DNA of 64,000 nucleotides, taken from NCBI GenBank assembly GCA_016705545.1, contig JADIYA010000006.1:62001-126000 (forward strand), read 5' to 3'. This document shows, piece after piece, positions 8,754 to 18,211 of this stretch. How positions within the stretch are numbered: the first letter of the stretch is position 1; the number at the start of each line of letters is the position of its first letter. The DNA comes from Flavobacteriales bacterium (GTDB lineage Bacteria; Bacteroidota; Bacteroidia; Flavobacteriales_F; PHOS-HE28). A program made the translations under genes and the position numbers. The notes under the pieces are model-generated. The model was not told the origin of the DNA. It saw only the letters and a program-made list of their open reading frames with translations, and did no database searches.

Positions 8754-9239
8754 TCAATCATCTTTCAATGGCCCGAGCGGGCACGCAGGGCACCCTTCAG
8801 TTTGTCGCGTGTAAGCCACGCTGGCGATTCGCCAGCCTTCCGGCCCGAGTGCCAAGGTGAACACATCGATGCCGCAGTGCGAGAAACGCCCATCGATGTG
8901 GAAGTCATAGGGCATCGTGGTCACCGCGATCGGACCATCGATGCTGACATGCGCATCCCAATAGCGCTCAACCAACCGCTCAGCGCCGCCAGCCAAGCGG
9001 GTCAAATAGTCCTTGAACGATATGGACTGCACGGACTTCGTGCCATCGAGGGCCACGACATGAAGGGTACCCCCACTGACCATGGTGCTGGCCATGGATG
9101 CGCTGTCACGGGCAGTCATGGCGGAGAAGAAGCGATCTACCGTGCGCAGCACATCAGTCTCGGCCGGTAGGAGTGCTTGTGGCTTCGCCTTTAAGGGCGC
9201 AATGGAGAGGAGCAGGATGCCAAGCAGTCGTGTCGTCAT
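8754..9239 (-). CDS. NTF2/SnoaL-like secreted protein
   Basis: The start at 9239 gives 161 aa with a signal peptide (TTRLLGILLLSIAPLKA). The rest has the layout of an NTF2-like alpha-beta cone: an N-terminal helix (VLRTVDRFFSAMTARDSASM), a strand-rich core and a final HCGIDVFTLALGPEGWRIASV strand pair. Such proteins are small ligand-binding or enzymatic domains, and the substrate is unknown. It converges on the upstream coiled-coil gene. Confidence 0.65.
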   Translation of the reverse strand: MTTRLLGILLLSIAPLKAKPQALLPAETDVLRTVDRFFSAMTARDSASMASTMVSGGTLHVVALDGTKSVQSISFKDYLTRLAGGAERLVERYWDAHVSIDGPIAVTTMPYDFHIDGRFSHCGIDVFTLALGPEGWRIASVAYTRQTEGCPACPLGPLKDD

Positions 9240-9394
9240 GGGGCCAAGATATCCGCACGCCATTCACACTTGCGTGTTGGTAATCGGCTATTCAGGCCCA
9301 ATGTCGCCGTTTCTGCGTGATTCTATGTTCGCCCCCCGCTCGTTCCGGATCCGCTTACCACGACGGCACGGGCGACCTCAAAAGCCATACTGCC

Positions 9395-9907
9395 ATGCGT
9401 ACGCTAGGTCTCCTCGCGCTCTGCCTTGTCGCCATCAATTCGGAAGCTGCACGGCTGCAGATCAAAGGCAGTGTGACCGATTTCGAGTCGCGGGAACCGA
9501 TGGCGAACGCGCTGATACGGGTCTACAAGAACGGCGTGAAGCAGCACGTGTTCCATACGGGTGCGAATGGCCGCTATGATGTGGTGCTCGACAATGGAGC
9601 CGATTATGTGATCCGCTTCTCCTCACCCGGGCGCGTCACCAAGTGCTTCGGGATTGATACGCACGGGCCATCTTGGGAGAACGATAACGCGGTTACCGTG
9701 GTTGAAGTGGAGATGACGCTCTTTGAGCAGGTGGAAGGAATGGACCTGAGCTTCTTCGATATGCCCATGGGCCTTGCGCGCTACACTCCAATGACCGGCT
9801 TCCTGAGCTGGAATAAGCCTTACGAAGAGCGCATCCAGCCGGAGGCGGCCCGGCTCTGCGAGGAGGTCAGGCAACGGCGCGACCAGGCTATGGCGAAGCA
9901 GCCGTAA
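9395..9907 (+). CDS. Secreted CarboxypepD regulatory-like protein
   Basis: 170 aa from MRTLGLLALCLVAINSEAA, a signal peptide. A single transthyretin-like beta domain follows, with GSVTDFESREPMANALIRVY and TGANGRYDVVLDNGADYVIRF. It resembles the first domain of the 7554-8732 product, including VYKNGVK and the DMPMGLARY / NQPVGMIRY pair, so the two are local paralogues separated by the NTF2-like gene. A TATGTTCG box lies about 60 bases upstream of the start. Function unknown. Confidence 0.75.
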   Translation: MRTLGLLALCLVAINSEAARLQIKGSVTDFESREPMANALIRVYKNGVKQHVFHTGANGRYDVVLDNGADYVIRFSSPGRVTKCFGIDTHGPSWENDNAVTVVEVEMTLFEQVEGMDLSFFDMPMGLARYTPMTGFLSWNKPYEERIQPEAARLCEEVRQRRDQAMAKQP

Positions 9908-9979
9908 GACCTTTGTCATGGAAATGCAAGCTCGGCTGCTGTGAGGCAGCGGTTCGAGCGCGTGTCGAGTCAAGGGATC

Positions 9980-10501
9980 ATGAAGCTCATTCCGTGGTCG
10001 GACCGCAAGCTGCCGTTCGGTAAGGGCGTGGACGAATGGCCATTCTTACTCGAGCGGTTGCGCGGTACGCCGGTACGCTCGTCGCATCTGCTCAAAGGGA
10101 TTCCGATCGAGTGTATTGTGTTGCAGCAGCAAGGCCGATGGAGCGCCATGGGACACTTGGCCCACATGCTGTTGCTCGATCAGCGGTTCCAGGCCCGCAT
10201 CGACGATTTCGAGCAGCGCCGTCCAGCCTTGTGCCGGATCAGCCTTGAAGAGCAAGAGGAGCGGATCAAGCTGGCAAGCAATCGCCAGCCCGGCGATCTG
10301 CTGGAAGAGCACCGGATCACACGTTTGGATCTGGTGAAGCGGCTCGCAGCCATGGATGAGGCTGTGCTCCATCATCGAGCATCGCACCCATGCATGGGAA
10401 GCGCCATGAGCCCTGTGGATATGGCACTTTGGATCGCCGAGCACGATGACCACCATCTGCTTTCCATGCGCATGGCGCTCGGCGAGCGCTTCAACGACTG
10501 A
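9980..10501 (+). CDS. DinB-family four-helix metalloprotein
   Basis: 173 aa. DinB/YfiT-type four-helix-bundle proteins bind a divalent metal through three His residues and in some bacteria act as thiol transferases. Here WSAMGHLAHMLLLD (about residues 55-68) and WIAEHDDHHLLSMR (about 152-165) provide the expected histidines. MKLIPWSDRKLPFG at 9980 is the chosen start. A longer frame from 9941 has no support. It is followed by the BT_3928-family gene. Confidence 0.8.
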   Translation: MKLIPWSDRKLPFGKGVDEWPFLLERLRGTPVRSSHLLKGIPIECIVLQQQGRWSAMGHLAHMLLLDQRFQARIDDFEQRRPALCRISLEEQEERIKLASNRQPGDLLEEHRITRLDLVKRLAAMDEAVLHHRASHPCMGSAMSPVDMALWIAEHDDHHLLSMRMALGERFND

Positions 10502-10546
10502 GCGTCAACGGGCTGTTAAGGGCCCTACGCCCATGTTCGCCCCTTC

Positions 10547-10554
10547 TATCTTCG
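10547..10554 (+). promoter_or_regulatory. Putative -7 box for the BT_3928-family gene
   Basis: TATCTTCG followed by GCGCC, 22 bases before the ATG at 10577. The same TTCGGCGCC string follows the box in front of dapB, so the two promoters look alike. Confidence 0.45.
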
Positions 10555-10576
10555 GCGCCATTCAAACGGAACGGAT

Positions 10577-11923
10577 ATGCGACCACTCGTGCTCTTCTCC
10601 CGGCTCATTGTCGGATCGCTCTTCATTGTAAGCGGCCTGATCAAGGCCAATGATCCGCTGGGCTTCTCCTATAAGCTGCAGGAGTACTTCGCGGAGAGCG
10701 CGCTCAACCTCCCGGCATTCGAGCCATTCGCGCTGGGCCTAGGCATCCTGGCCTGCTTGGCGGAGGTTGTACTGGGCTTCGCCGTGCTTTTCGGCGGCCG
10801 CTTGCGCCTGGCGGCCATCGCGCTCTTCGCGCTCACGGTCTTCTTCGGCTGGCTCACGCTCTATACCGCCACATGCGATCCGCATGGCATGTATACGGTG
10901 ATGGTGGATGGCGTGGCCGAAGAGCGCCCCGTGACCTGCGTAACGGACTGCGGTTGCTTCGGCGATGCCATGAAAGGCAGCGTGGGCAGGAGCCTGACGC
11001 CATGGGAGAGCTTCTACAAGGATGCCATCCTTTTCGTGCTCATCATCCCGATCCTCATCCATGCATTCCGCTCCAAGGGCGGATCGTGGAACACCAAGGC
11101 CGATGACATGGTGCTGTTGCCCGGGGGCTTGCTGCTGGTGGCCATCTGGAGCTGGATCTTCACCTGGTGGGGGCCGGTGTGGTTCACCTTGCTCGGCTTT
11201 CTCGGGTATGCACTGATCAAACGCGGTGTTCAGGGCATCAAGGCCGAGTGGCTCACTGCGGCATGGGCATCGGTGCTCACATTGGTGTTCACCTGGTGGT
11301 GCTATGCGCATCTGCCCGTGCGCGATTACCGGCCATATGCCGTTGGTAAGAGCATCGCTGAGCAGCGCGTGAGCAAACCTGCCGTGAACCGGATCTACAT
11401 GAGCTACACGAACAAGGCCACGGGCAGGGTGGAGGAGTTCGATACCTCCATGCCGTACCCATGGGACGACCCCAACTACGAAGAGGTGAAGGAGAGCATG
11501 CGGGTGGTTGAACTGGAAGCCGGAGTGCCATCGCCGGTGCAGGATTTCCGGTTGATTGACCGCGATGGATATGAGCTCACGGATGATGTCCTCAATGAGC
11601 CGACCCCGGTGATCCTGGTGGCGGCATACGACCTGAGGAAGAGCGATTCATCGAACATCAAGGCCATCGCGCAGCTCGCCGATGATGCGCAACGGAAGGG
11701 CTGGTACGTGTATGGGGTCACCACCAACGCCTGGGAAGTCGTGGATGAGTTCAGGCATGAGCACCAGCTGGCCTTCGAGTTCGTGCAATGCGATGAGAAG
11801 GTGATCAAGACGATGGTGCGGGCCAATCCGGGCGTGCTGCTGCTGAAGCAGGGCACCGTGAAGGGCATTTGGCACGGGAACGATGCGCCTGCGCTCGGTG
11901 AGGCTGAGGCGAAGCTGAACTAG
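10577..11923 (+). CDS. BT_3928-family membrane protein (DoxX-like plus thioredoxin-like domain)
   Basis: 448 aa. The N-terminal half is a DoxX/MauE-like membrane domain opening with LIVGSLFIVSGLIKANDPLGFSYK, with further membrane spans up to about residue 245 and an inserted loop holding a TCVTDCGCFGD cysteine cluster. The C-terminal part (about 310-448) resembles a thioredoxin-like fold but shows no CxxC. In many Bacteroidota this gene sits beside tpiA; here tpiA is 38 kb away. The cysteine loop suggests a redox role (inference). Confidence 0.85.
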   Translation: MRPLVLFSRLIVGSLFIVSGLIKANDPLGFSYKLQEYFAESALNLPAFEPFALGLGILACLAEVVLGFAVLFGGRLRLAAIALFALTVFFGWLTLYTATCDPHGMYTVMVDGVAEERPVTCVTDCGCFGDAMKGSVGRSLTPWESFYKDAILFVLIIPILIHAFRSKGGSWNTKADDMVLLPGGLLLVAIWSWIFTWWGPVWFTLLGFLGYALIKRGVQGIKAEWLTAAWASVLTLVFTWWCYAHLPVRDYRPYAVGKSIAEQRVSKPAVNRIYMSYTNKATGRVEEFDTSMPYPWDDPNYEEVKESMRVVELEAGVPSPVQDFRLIDRDGYELTDDVLNEPTPVILVAAYDLRKSDSSNIKAIAQLADDAQRKGWYVYGVTTNAWEVVDEFRHEHQLAFEFVQCDEKVIKTMVRANPGVLLLKQGTVKGIWHGNDAPALGEAEAKLN

Positions 11924-12651
11924 AAGTTCGGCTTCAGCATGTACTTGCTGTAGAAAGCGTTGATCGCGGCCACGGCGTCCTCGGGCTTGTCCACCACGCT
12001 GAAGAGCTCCATGTCCTCCAGATTGATGTAGGCATGCTTGCTTCCCATGGTCTGGGTGATCCAATCCATCAGGCCCTGCCAGTACTTCTTGCCGACCAGG
12101 ATGATCGGGAAGCGCGCGATCTTCTGCGTCTGGATGAGCGTGAGCGCCTCGAAGAGCTCATCGAGCGTGCCGAAGCCGCCTGGCAGCACGATGAAGCCCT
12201 GCGAATACTTGGTGAACATCACCTTGCGCACGAAGAAGTAATCGAAGTGCAGGCTCTTCTCCTTGTCCACGTAAGGATTCGATGATTGCTCGAAGGGCAG
12301 CTCTATGTTGAGGCCCACGCTGGTGCCTCCGCCGCGCTGTGCGCCCTTGTTGGCGGCTTCCATGATGCCGGGGCCGCCGCCGGTGATCACGCCGTAGCCA
12401 TTGCCGGTGAGTTGGAAGGCGATCTCCTCAGCCAGCTTGTACTCGGCGGCGTCGGGCTTGGTGCGTGCGCTGCCGAAGACGCTCACGCAGGGACGGATGC
12501 GCTGCATGGCCTCGAAGCCCTCGACGAACTCGCTCATGATCTTGAAGATCGCCCAGCTATCGTTGGCCTTCACCTCGCTCCAGCCTTTGCGCTTGAAGGC
12601 GCGCATGATCCGGCGCTCGCTCTCTTCGTTCTGCTTGGTCTCTTTCTTCAT
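11920..12651 (-). CDS. LOG-family nucleotide phosphoribohydrolase (TIGR00730)
   Basis: 243 aa. LOG-family enzymes split nucleoside 5-prime-monophosphates into base and ribose phosphate. The conserved GGGPGIMEAANKGA (about residues 92-105) and PGGFGTLDELFE (about 159-170) motifs are both present, as is the Rossmann start VSVFGSART. The N-terminal 45 residues are a helical extension common in Bacteroidota members. Its stop overlaps the stop of the convergent BT_3928 gene by four bases. Confidence 0.9.
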   Translation of the reverse strand: MKKETKQNEESERRIMRAFKRKGWSEVKANDSWAIFKIMSEFVEGFEAMQRIRPCVSVFGSARTKPDAAEYKLAEEIAFQLTGNGYGVITGGGPGIMEAANKGAQRGGGTSVGLNIELPFEQSSNPYVDKEKSLHFDYFFVRKVMFTKYSQGFIVLPGGFGTLDELFEALTLIQTQKIARFPIILVGKKYWQGLMDWITQTMGSKHAYINLEDMELFSVVDKPEDAVAAINAFYSKYMLKPNF

Positions 12652-12741
12652 CGGTTGGTCAGCTACTGCGAAGGAAGCCCTGGTTGGCGCTCGCGCCCGA
12701 TAGGGTCGCTGCCCTTTATCAACGCTCCGTCGAGGACAGGC

Positions 12742-15605
12742 TCAAGCGTGCAGCTCTTCCTTCAGGAAAGGCCATGTGTGGCCACGGCCCATCAGCACCA
12801 CTTCCTCCGGCGTTCCGCGCGCCACGATCATGCCGCCACCGGCGCCGCCTTCCGGCCCCATGTCGATCAAGTGGTCGGCCACCTTGATGATGTCCAGGTT
12901 GTGCTCGATCACCAGCACGGTGTTGCCATGCATCCACCAGGCGGTCCAGTACGCCGATGAGTTGCTTCACATCATCGAAGTGGAGTCCCGTAGTGGGTTC
13001 GTCGAGGATGTAGAAGGTGTTGCCCGTGCCTTTCTTGGTGAGTTCGGTGGCCAGCTTGATGCGTTGCGCCTCGCCGCCGCTGAGCGTCGTGCTGCTCTGC
13101 CCGAGCTTCACATAACCGAGTCCAACGTCGAGTAAGGTGCGCAGCTTCAAGTTGATCTGCGGGATGTCGGCGAAGACCGTAGCCGCCTCCTCCACGGGCA
13201 TGTCGAGCACGTCAGCGATGCTCTTGCCCTTGAACCGCACCTCGAGCGTCTCGCGGTCGTACCGCTTGCCGCGGCAGGACTCGCACGGCACGAGGACGGC
13301 GGGAAGGAAATTCATCTCGATGGTGCGCACCCCGGCTCCCTTGCAGGTCTCGCACCGGCCTCCGGCGGTGTTGAAGCTGAATCGGCCGGCCTTGTAGCCG
13401 CGGATCTTGGCGCTGGGCAGTTGCGCGAAGAGCTCGCGGATGTGGTCGAAGAGGCCGGTGTAGGTGGCGGGGTTGCTGCGCGGGGTGCGGCCTATGGGGC
13501 TCTGGTCCACCTCGATCACCTTGTCGATATGCTCCAGCCCTCTGATGCTGTGGTAGGGCAGCGGCTGCAGATCGCTGCGGTAGAAGTGCTTGCTGAGGAT
13601 GGGGTAGAGGGTGTCGCCGATGAGGGTGCTCTTGCCGCTGCCGCTTACACCGGTGATGCAGATCAAGGTGCCCAACGGGAAGTCGGCATCCACCTCTTTG
13701 AGGTTGTTGCCCATGGCGCCGCGCAGCGTGAGCCGTTTGCCGTTGCCGTGTCGCCGCGTCCCCGGGTACTTCGATGCGCAATTCATTCCGCAGGTACTGC
13801 GCGGTGACGCTGTTCCCTTGTGCGAATTGCTCCGGATGGCCTTGTGCCACGATACGGCCGCCGTGCTCGCCTGCTCCGGGCCCGATGTCGATCAGGTGGT
13901 CGGCGCTCATCATCATCTCCTTATCGTGCTCCACCACAAGCACGCTGTTGCCTCCGTCGCGAAGGCTGCGAAGGCTGGCGATGAGGCGCTGGTCGTCGCG
14001 CTGATGCAGGCCGATGCTGGGCTCGTCCAGGATGTAGAGCACGCCGGTGAGCTGGCTGCCGATCTGGGTGGCCAGGCGGATGCGCTGCGCCTCGCCGCCG
14101 CTCAATGAGCGCGCACTGCGGTCAAGCGTGAGATATTCAAGGCCCACATCGAGCAGGAACCGGCTCCGTGCGGTGATCTCCTTCACCACCTCTTTGGCAA
14201 TGACGGCCTTGGTGCCTTCAAGCCTGTCCACCAGACCATTCATGAAGTCATGCAGCTCGGTGAATGAGAGTTGCACCAGTTGGCTGATGTTCTTCCCATC
14301 CACGCGGAAGTGCATTGCGGTCTTCTTCAAGCGGGCACCATGGCATTCAGGGCAGGCTACCATGTGCGTGAATCCGGCAGCCCATTTCTGTGCGGTCTTC
14401 GGACCTTCTTCGGCCTGCTCTAGGATGAACGGGATGATGCCCTCGAACTGCACGGTGCGGTCGCTGAGGCCGATGCTGCTGCTCACCCGCAGTGGCTCAT
14501 CCATGCCGTTGAGCAAGGCCGCCAGCACAGCGTCGTCCATCTCCTCAACCGGGGTGTCGAGGTCGTGGCCGAAATTCTCGAGCACCGCTTCGATCTGCTT
14601 GAACACCCACGAGCTCTTCGCACTGCCAATGGCTACGATGGCTCCCTTCCTGATGCTCTTCTTCCGATCGGGGACGATCTTGTCGAGAGCGACCTCTGTC
14701 ACCTGACCGAGGCCGCTGCACCGCGGGCATGCTCCGTAAGGGCTGTTGAAGCTGAAGAGGTTCGGCTCGGGCTCTTCATATGCGATACCGCTGGTGGGGC
14801 ACATGAGGTGGCGGCTGAGGAAGCGGGGCGTGTGGTGGCCCTTGGCTTCCACCACCATCAAGTTGCCCTTGCCGTACTTCATGGCGGTGGCAATCGTCTC
14901 GGCAAGGCGCTTGGCGTTGCTTTCGCTCACCTTGATGCGATCCACCACCAGTTCGATGTCGTGGACCTTATACCGGTCCAAGCGTGGCCGGCTGGTCAGG
15001 TCAATCACTTCGCCGTCGGCCCTTGCCCGGAGGAAGCCCTGGCGCAGGAGCTGCTCGAAGAGCTCGCGGTAGTGCCCCTTCCGCCCGCGCACCAATGGTG
15101 CCAGCACAAGCACCTCGGTATTGTCATAGGCTTCGGAAACCAGTTGCACGATCTGCTGGTCGGAGTAGCGCACCATGGGCTCGCCGGTCACATGGCTGAA
15201 GGCATCGGCCACGCGGGCGAACAGCAATCGCAGCAGGTCGTAGATCTCTGTCACTGTGCCCACGGTGCTGCGCGGGTTGCGGCTGATTGTCTTCTGCTCG
15301 ATGGCGATCACGGGGCTGAGCCCGGTGATCAGGTCCACATCGGGCCGTTCGATGCCGCCGAGGAACTGGCGCGCATAGGCGCTGAATGTCTCGATGTAAC
15401 GGCGCTGGCCCTCTGCGTGTATGGTATCGAAGGCCAAGGAGCTCTTACCGCTGCCGCTCAGGCCCGTGATCACGACCAACTGGTCGCGCGGGATGCGCAC
15501 ATCGATGCCTTTCAGGTTGTGAACCCTGGCGCCGAGCACTTCGATATGGTCGTCGGTGGCGGCGCCGTCGTGCGCGGCATCCGCCGGGAGGGCTTCAGTC
15601 TTCAA
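12742..15605 (-). CDS. uvrA: Excinuclease ABC subunit A, two frameshifts
   Basis: UvrA is the DNA damage recognition ATPase of nucleotide excision repair. Corrected for two extra bases the product is about 953 aa. Both ATPase halves are visible: GLSGSGKSSLAFDT and GVSGSGKSTLIGDT (Walker A), LSGGEAQRIRLATQIGS and LSGGEAQRIKLATELT (signatures), and the Cys cluster CETCKGAG...CESCRG. The frame breaks at the four-C run 13760-13763 (IEVPG|TRRHG on the protein) and again at an extra A near 12928 (DRLVDA|GNTVLVIEH). All motifs survive on both sides, so an assembly error is more likely than a pseudogene. It lies 20 bases downstream of the lytic transglycosylase gene. Confidence 0.93.
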
Positions 15606-15625
15606 ACGGGCGCAAAGGTCGCGAC

Positions 15626-16582
15626 TTACTCGGTCGCGCCGTCATGGAAGCCCTCGGCCGGGAGCAGGATGGCATACGTGCGGCCTTCCTTGTTGGTCAG
15701 CTTGCTGTCCCGGAGCCAAGGATTCAGCAGCTTCACGGTTTTGTAGTCCGTGCTGTGGCGCAGAGCGAAGGCCGCGAGGTCCTCAATGGGGCCTTTCACC
15801 TCGACGGACTGGGTGCGGTAGGGGGGGTAAAGGTCTTGCGCCCGTATGTGGAACCCGTAGCGCTCGGGCTCGCTGATGATCTCCTTCATGGCCAGTATCC
15901 GGAACACATATCGGCTGGTCTCCTCGGGTAACAGCAGGTCGAAGTAGTTCTCCATATTCTGCCGACCGAGTTGCTTGTCAACACCGCCTTGACCGAGGTT
16001 ATAGGATGCAGCGGCCAAGGCCCAACTGCCGTACTTGGCGTACGAGGCCTTCAGGTACTTGCACGCCGCCACAGTGCTCTTCTCTACGTTGTATCGTTCA
16101 TCCACCTCAGCATTCACTTCTAACCCTTGGGCCTGGCCCGTCTCTTTCATGAACTGCCAGTAGCCTGCGGCTCCCATCGGTGATACCGCGTTGGTGAAGT
16201 TGCTTTCAACCAGGGCCAGGTACTTCATGTCATCCGGAACTCCTTCTCGGCGAAGCACCTCTTCGATCAATGGGAACCAGCGATTGGCGCGTTTGTGAGC
16301 GAGCAAGGTGTTGCTCTGCCAGTACGTATTCACGAGCAGCTCTCGGTCAAGCCGCTCGCGCACATCAATGCGGTCCATTGGCACGGGTTCGCCGCAGAAT
16401 GACACTTGGGCGGGCAGGGTGAGGCTGAAGACCTTGTAGCCGTCGTTGAATCGCTGGCGGTGGTCCAGGTCGGTGGCAGCGCTGCTTGCGGAAAAGACCA
16501 GCAGGTGCGCAGCTATGGATCCGGCTAAGAGCAGCACGAGCAGGCCCAGGGTGCGTGCAAGATGTTGAAGGGCGTTCTTCAT
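15626..16582 (-). CDS. Lytic transglycosylase (MltD-type, SLT domain)
   Basis: 318 aa. It cleaves the glycan strand of peptidoglycan with anhydro-muramic acid formation. An N-terminal hydrophobic anchor (GLLVLLLAGSIAAHLLVF) is followed by the SLT domain. MKYLALVESNFTNAVSPMGAAG carries the catalytic Glu, and YWQFMKETG and ALAAASYNLGQGGV are the other SLT boxes. The C-terminal 70 residues resemble a degenerate LysM-like segment (FALRHSTDYKTVKLLNPWL). Its ATG overlaps the stop of the WecA-like gene (ATGA), so the two are co-translated. Confidence 0.9.
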   Translation of the reverse strand: MKNALQHLARTLGLLVLLLAGSIAAHLLVFSASSAATDLDHRQRFNDGYKVFSLTLPAQVSFCGEPVPMDRIDVRERLDRELLVNTYWQSNTLLAHKRANRWFPLIEEVLRREGVPDDMKYLALVESNFTNAVSPMGAAGYWQFMKETGQAQGLEVNAEVDERYNVEKSTVAACKYLKASYAKYGSWALAAASYNLGQGGVDKQLGRQNMENYFDLLLPEETSRYVFRILAMKEIISEPERYGFHIRAQDLYPPYRTQSVEVKGPIEDLAAFALRHSTDYKTVKLLNPWLRDSKLTNKEGRTYAILLPAEGFHDGATE

Positions 16583-17658
16583 GGATGGGGCTTCGAACGG
16601 CGGGTGATTGCGAAGAGCGTTCCGAACACGAACAGGCCGTATGAAACGAACGCAATGGTGTGCAGGTTCTCCCAGACGATGATGAAGCGCGCTATGGTGA
16701 AGGCCAGGAACACGTTCACAAGGCTCAGGCCGATGAAGACGAGCGCCACCTGCCCATCGCTGAGGCCGAGGTAGCTGAGGTGATGCGTGGTGTGGTCACG
16801 CCCCCCGACGAAAGGGCTGTGACCGCGCATGATCCGGTTGATGGAGACGGTCGCTGTATCAGCGATAGGGAGGAGGAACACGATCAGGGGCATGATCACC
16901 TGTCGGGCGGGCTCCCAGGCTCCTGACGGCCCCTGCATGTTCCAGAAGAACCGGATGCCAACGAATGCGATGAGCACGCCGAGGAATTGGCTGCCGGTAT
17001 CCCCCATGAACATGCGCGACGGGTTCCAGTTGTAGAACAGGAAGCCCGCGAGTGCAGCCATGGTGCCTACCAGCAGCACCATGTACACCGGGTCCATGGC
17101 ATTGGTGGCAATCATCACCACGGTGGCCGCCGAAAGGATCGCGATGGTGACAGAAGTGGCCACCGCGTCCATGTTATCGAGCATATTGATCGAGTTCATC
17201 ATGCCCACCACCCAGAACAAGGTGAGCGCCACGTTGGCCCACTGCGCCTCGAAGAGATTGATGCAGGTGCCGCTCGCGATGAGGATGCCGCCGCATCCGA
17301 GCTGAACCATGAACTTGAGCACAGGACGCGTGTTGTACGCGTCATCGGCCAGGCCCATGAGGAAACCAAGGGATGTAGCGGCCAAGAGCCCCAAGAGCTC
17401 CGGGCGCAGCACGGCGACCTCACCAGGGAATAGCACGCCATGCAAGGTGAAGCAGGCGAGGAACAGGATGTAGAACCCGATACCGCCGAAGGCTGGTTTA
17501 TAACTGGCGCTCCAACGCTCGATCAGTTGCTCTTTCTCACGCATGCCCAAGGTGCGCGCGAAGCGCATGAAGAGCGAGTTCACGAGCAGGCTGAAGACCA
17601 AAGCCGCGAAGAAGAGGCCCGAGTAGATGAGGAAGAGCTGGGTCCCGTTGTAAGCCAT
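16579..17658 (-). CDS. WecA/MraY-family undecaprenyl-phosphate sugar-1-P transferase
   Basis: 359 aa, about ten membrane spans. It attaches a sugar-1-phosphate, typically GlcNAc, to undecaprenyl phosphate, the first step of a surface polysaccharide. The Asp-rich motif NSINMLDNMDAVATS and MGDTGSQFLGVL are catalytic loops of the family, and RDHTTHHLSYLGLS is the His loop. The 4-base gap to rfbC and the ATGA overlap with the transglycosylase place it inside the polysaccharide operon. Confidence 0.9.
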   Translation of the reverse strand: MAYNGTQLFLIYSGLFFAALVFSLLVNSLFMRFARTLGMREKEQLIERWSASYKPAFGGIGFYILFLACFTLHGVLFPGEVAVLRPELLGLLAATSLGFLMGLADDAYNTRPVLKFMVQLGCGGILIASGTCINLFEAQWANVALTLFWVVGMMNSINMLDNMDAVATSVTIAILSAATVVMIATNAMDPVYMVLLVGTMAALAGFLFYNWNPSRMFMGDTGSQFLGVLIAFVGIRFFWNMQGPSGAWEPARQVIMPLIVFLLPIADTATVSINRIMRGHSPFVGGRDHTTHHLSYLGLSDGQVALVFIGLSLVNVFLAFTIARFIIVWENLHTIAFVSYGLFVFGTLFAITRRSKPHP

Positions 17659-17662
17659 GGCC

Positions 17663-18211
17663 TCAATTGGGCAGGTGCCAAGGCCCCTCGAAACCGAATC
17701 CTGCCCTATCCTTATCGCTCACCAACGGGTCGCGAACCCCCCAATCAATACCCAGTGCCGGGTCGTCCCATCGGATGGTGCGCTCAGCTTGGGGATGGTA
17801 GTAGGCCGTGCACTTGTAGTTGAAGACCGTTCCGTCTTCAAGCGCTGCGAATCCGTGTGCGAAGCCTGGCGGGACCCAGAGCAGGGTGGGGGCCTCTGCA
17901 GAGAGATGCACCTTCACATGCTGACCGAACGTAGGGCTGTCGCGGCGGATATCGACGCAGACATCAATGGCGGCGCCGCGTGAAACGCGCACCAGCTTGC
18001 CTTGCGCATGCGGGTCGAGCTGGAAGTGCAGCCCACGCAACACGCCGGCGCGCGAGATGCTCTCATTGTCCTGCACGAAACGCTGGCTGCCGATGGCTTC
18101 ATCCATGGCACGCTGGCTCCAGGTCTCCATGAAGGAGCCACGGTCATCTGCGAAGCTGCGGGGCCGAAGCAGCACGAGCCCGGAAATGGGGAAGGTCTCC
18201 GTTGCGATCAT
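17663..18211 (-). CDS. rfbC: dTDP-4-dehydrorhamnose 3,5-epimerase
   Basis: 182 aa, RmlC cupin. It epimerises C3 and C5 of dTDP-4-keto-6-deoxyglucose for dTDP-L-rhamnose synthesis. GVLRGLHFQLDPHAQGKLVRV carries the catalytic His, and TAYYHPQAERTIRWDDPALGIDW is the conserved C-terminal box with the catalytic Tyr. Partner genes rmlA, rmlB and rmlD are not in the window. Its start overlaps the stop of the tyrosine kinase gene by four bases. Confidence 0.93.
   Translation of the reverse strand: MIATETFPISGLVLLRPRSFADDRGSFMETWSQRAMDEAIGSQRFVQDNESISRAGVLRGLHFQLDPHAQGKLVRVSRGAAIDVCVDIRRDSPTFGQHVKVHLSAEAPTLLWVPPGFAHGFAALEDGTVFNYKCTAYYHPQAERTIRWDDPALGIDWGVRDPLVSDKDRAGFGFEGPWHLPN

Noticed and set aside
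12742..15605. Programmed frameshifting or split subunits in uvrA
   Set aside because: No slippery sequence with a conserved downstream structure, and similar one-base breaks occur in many unrelated genes of the window.
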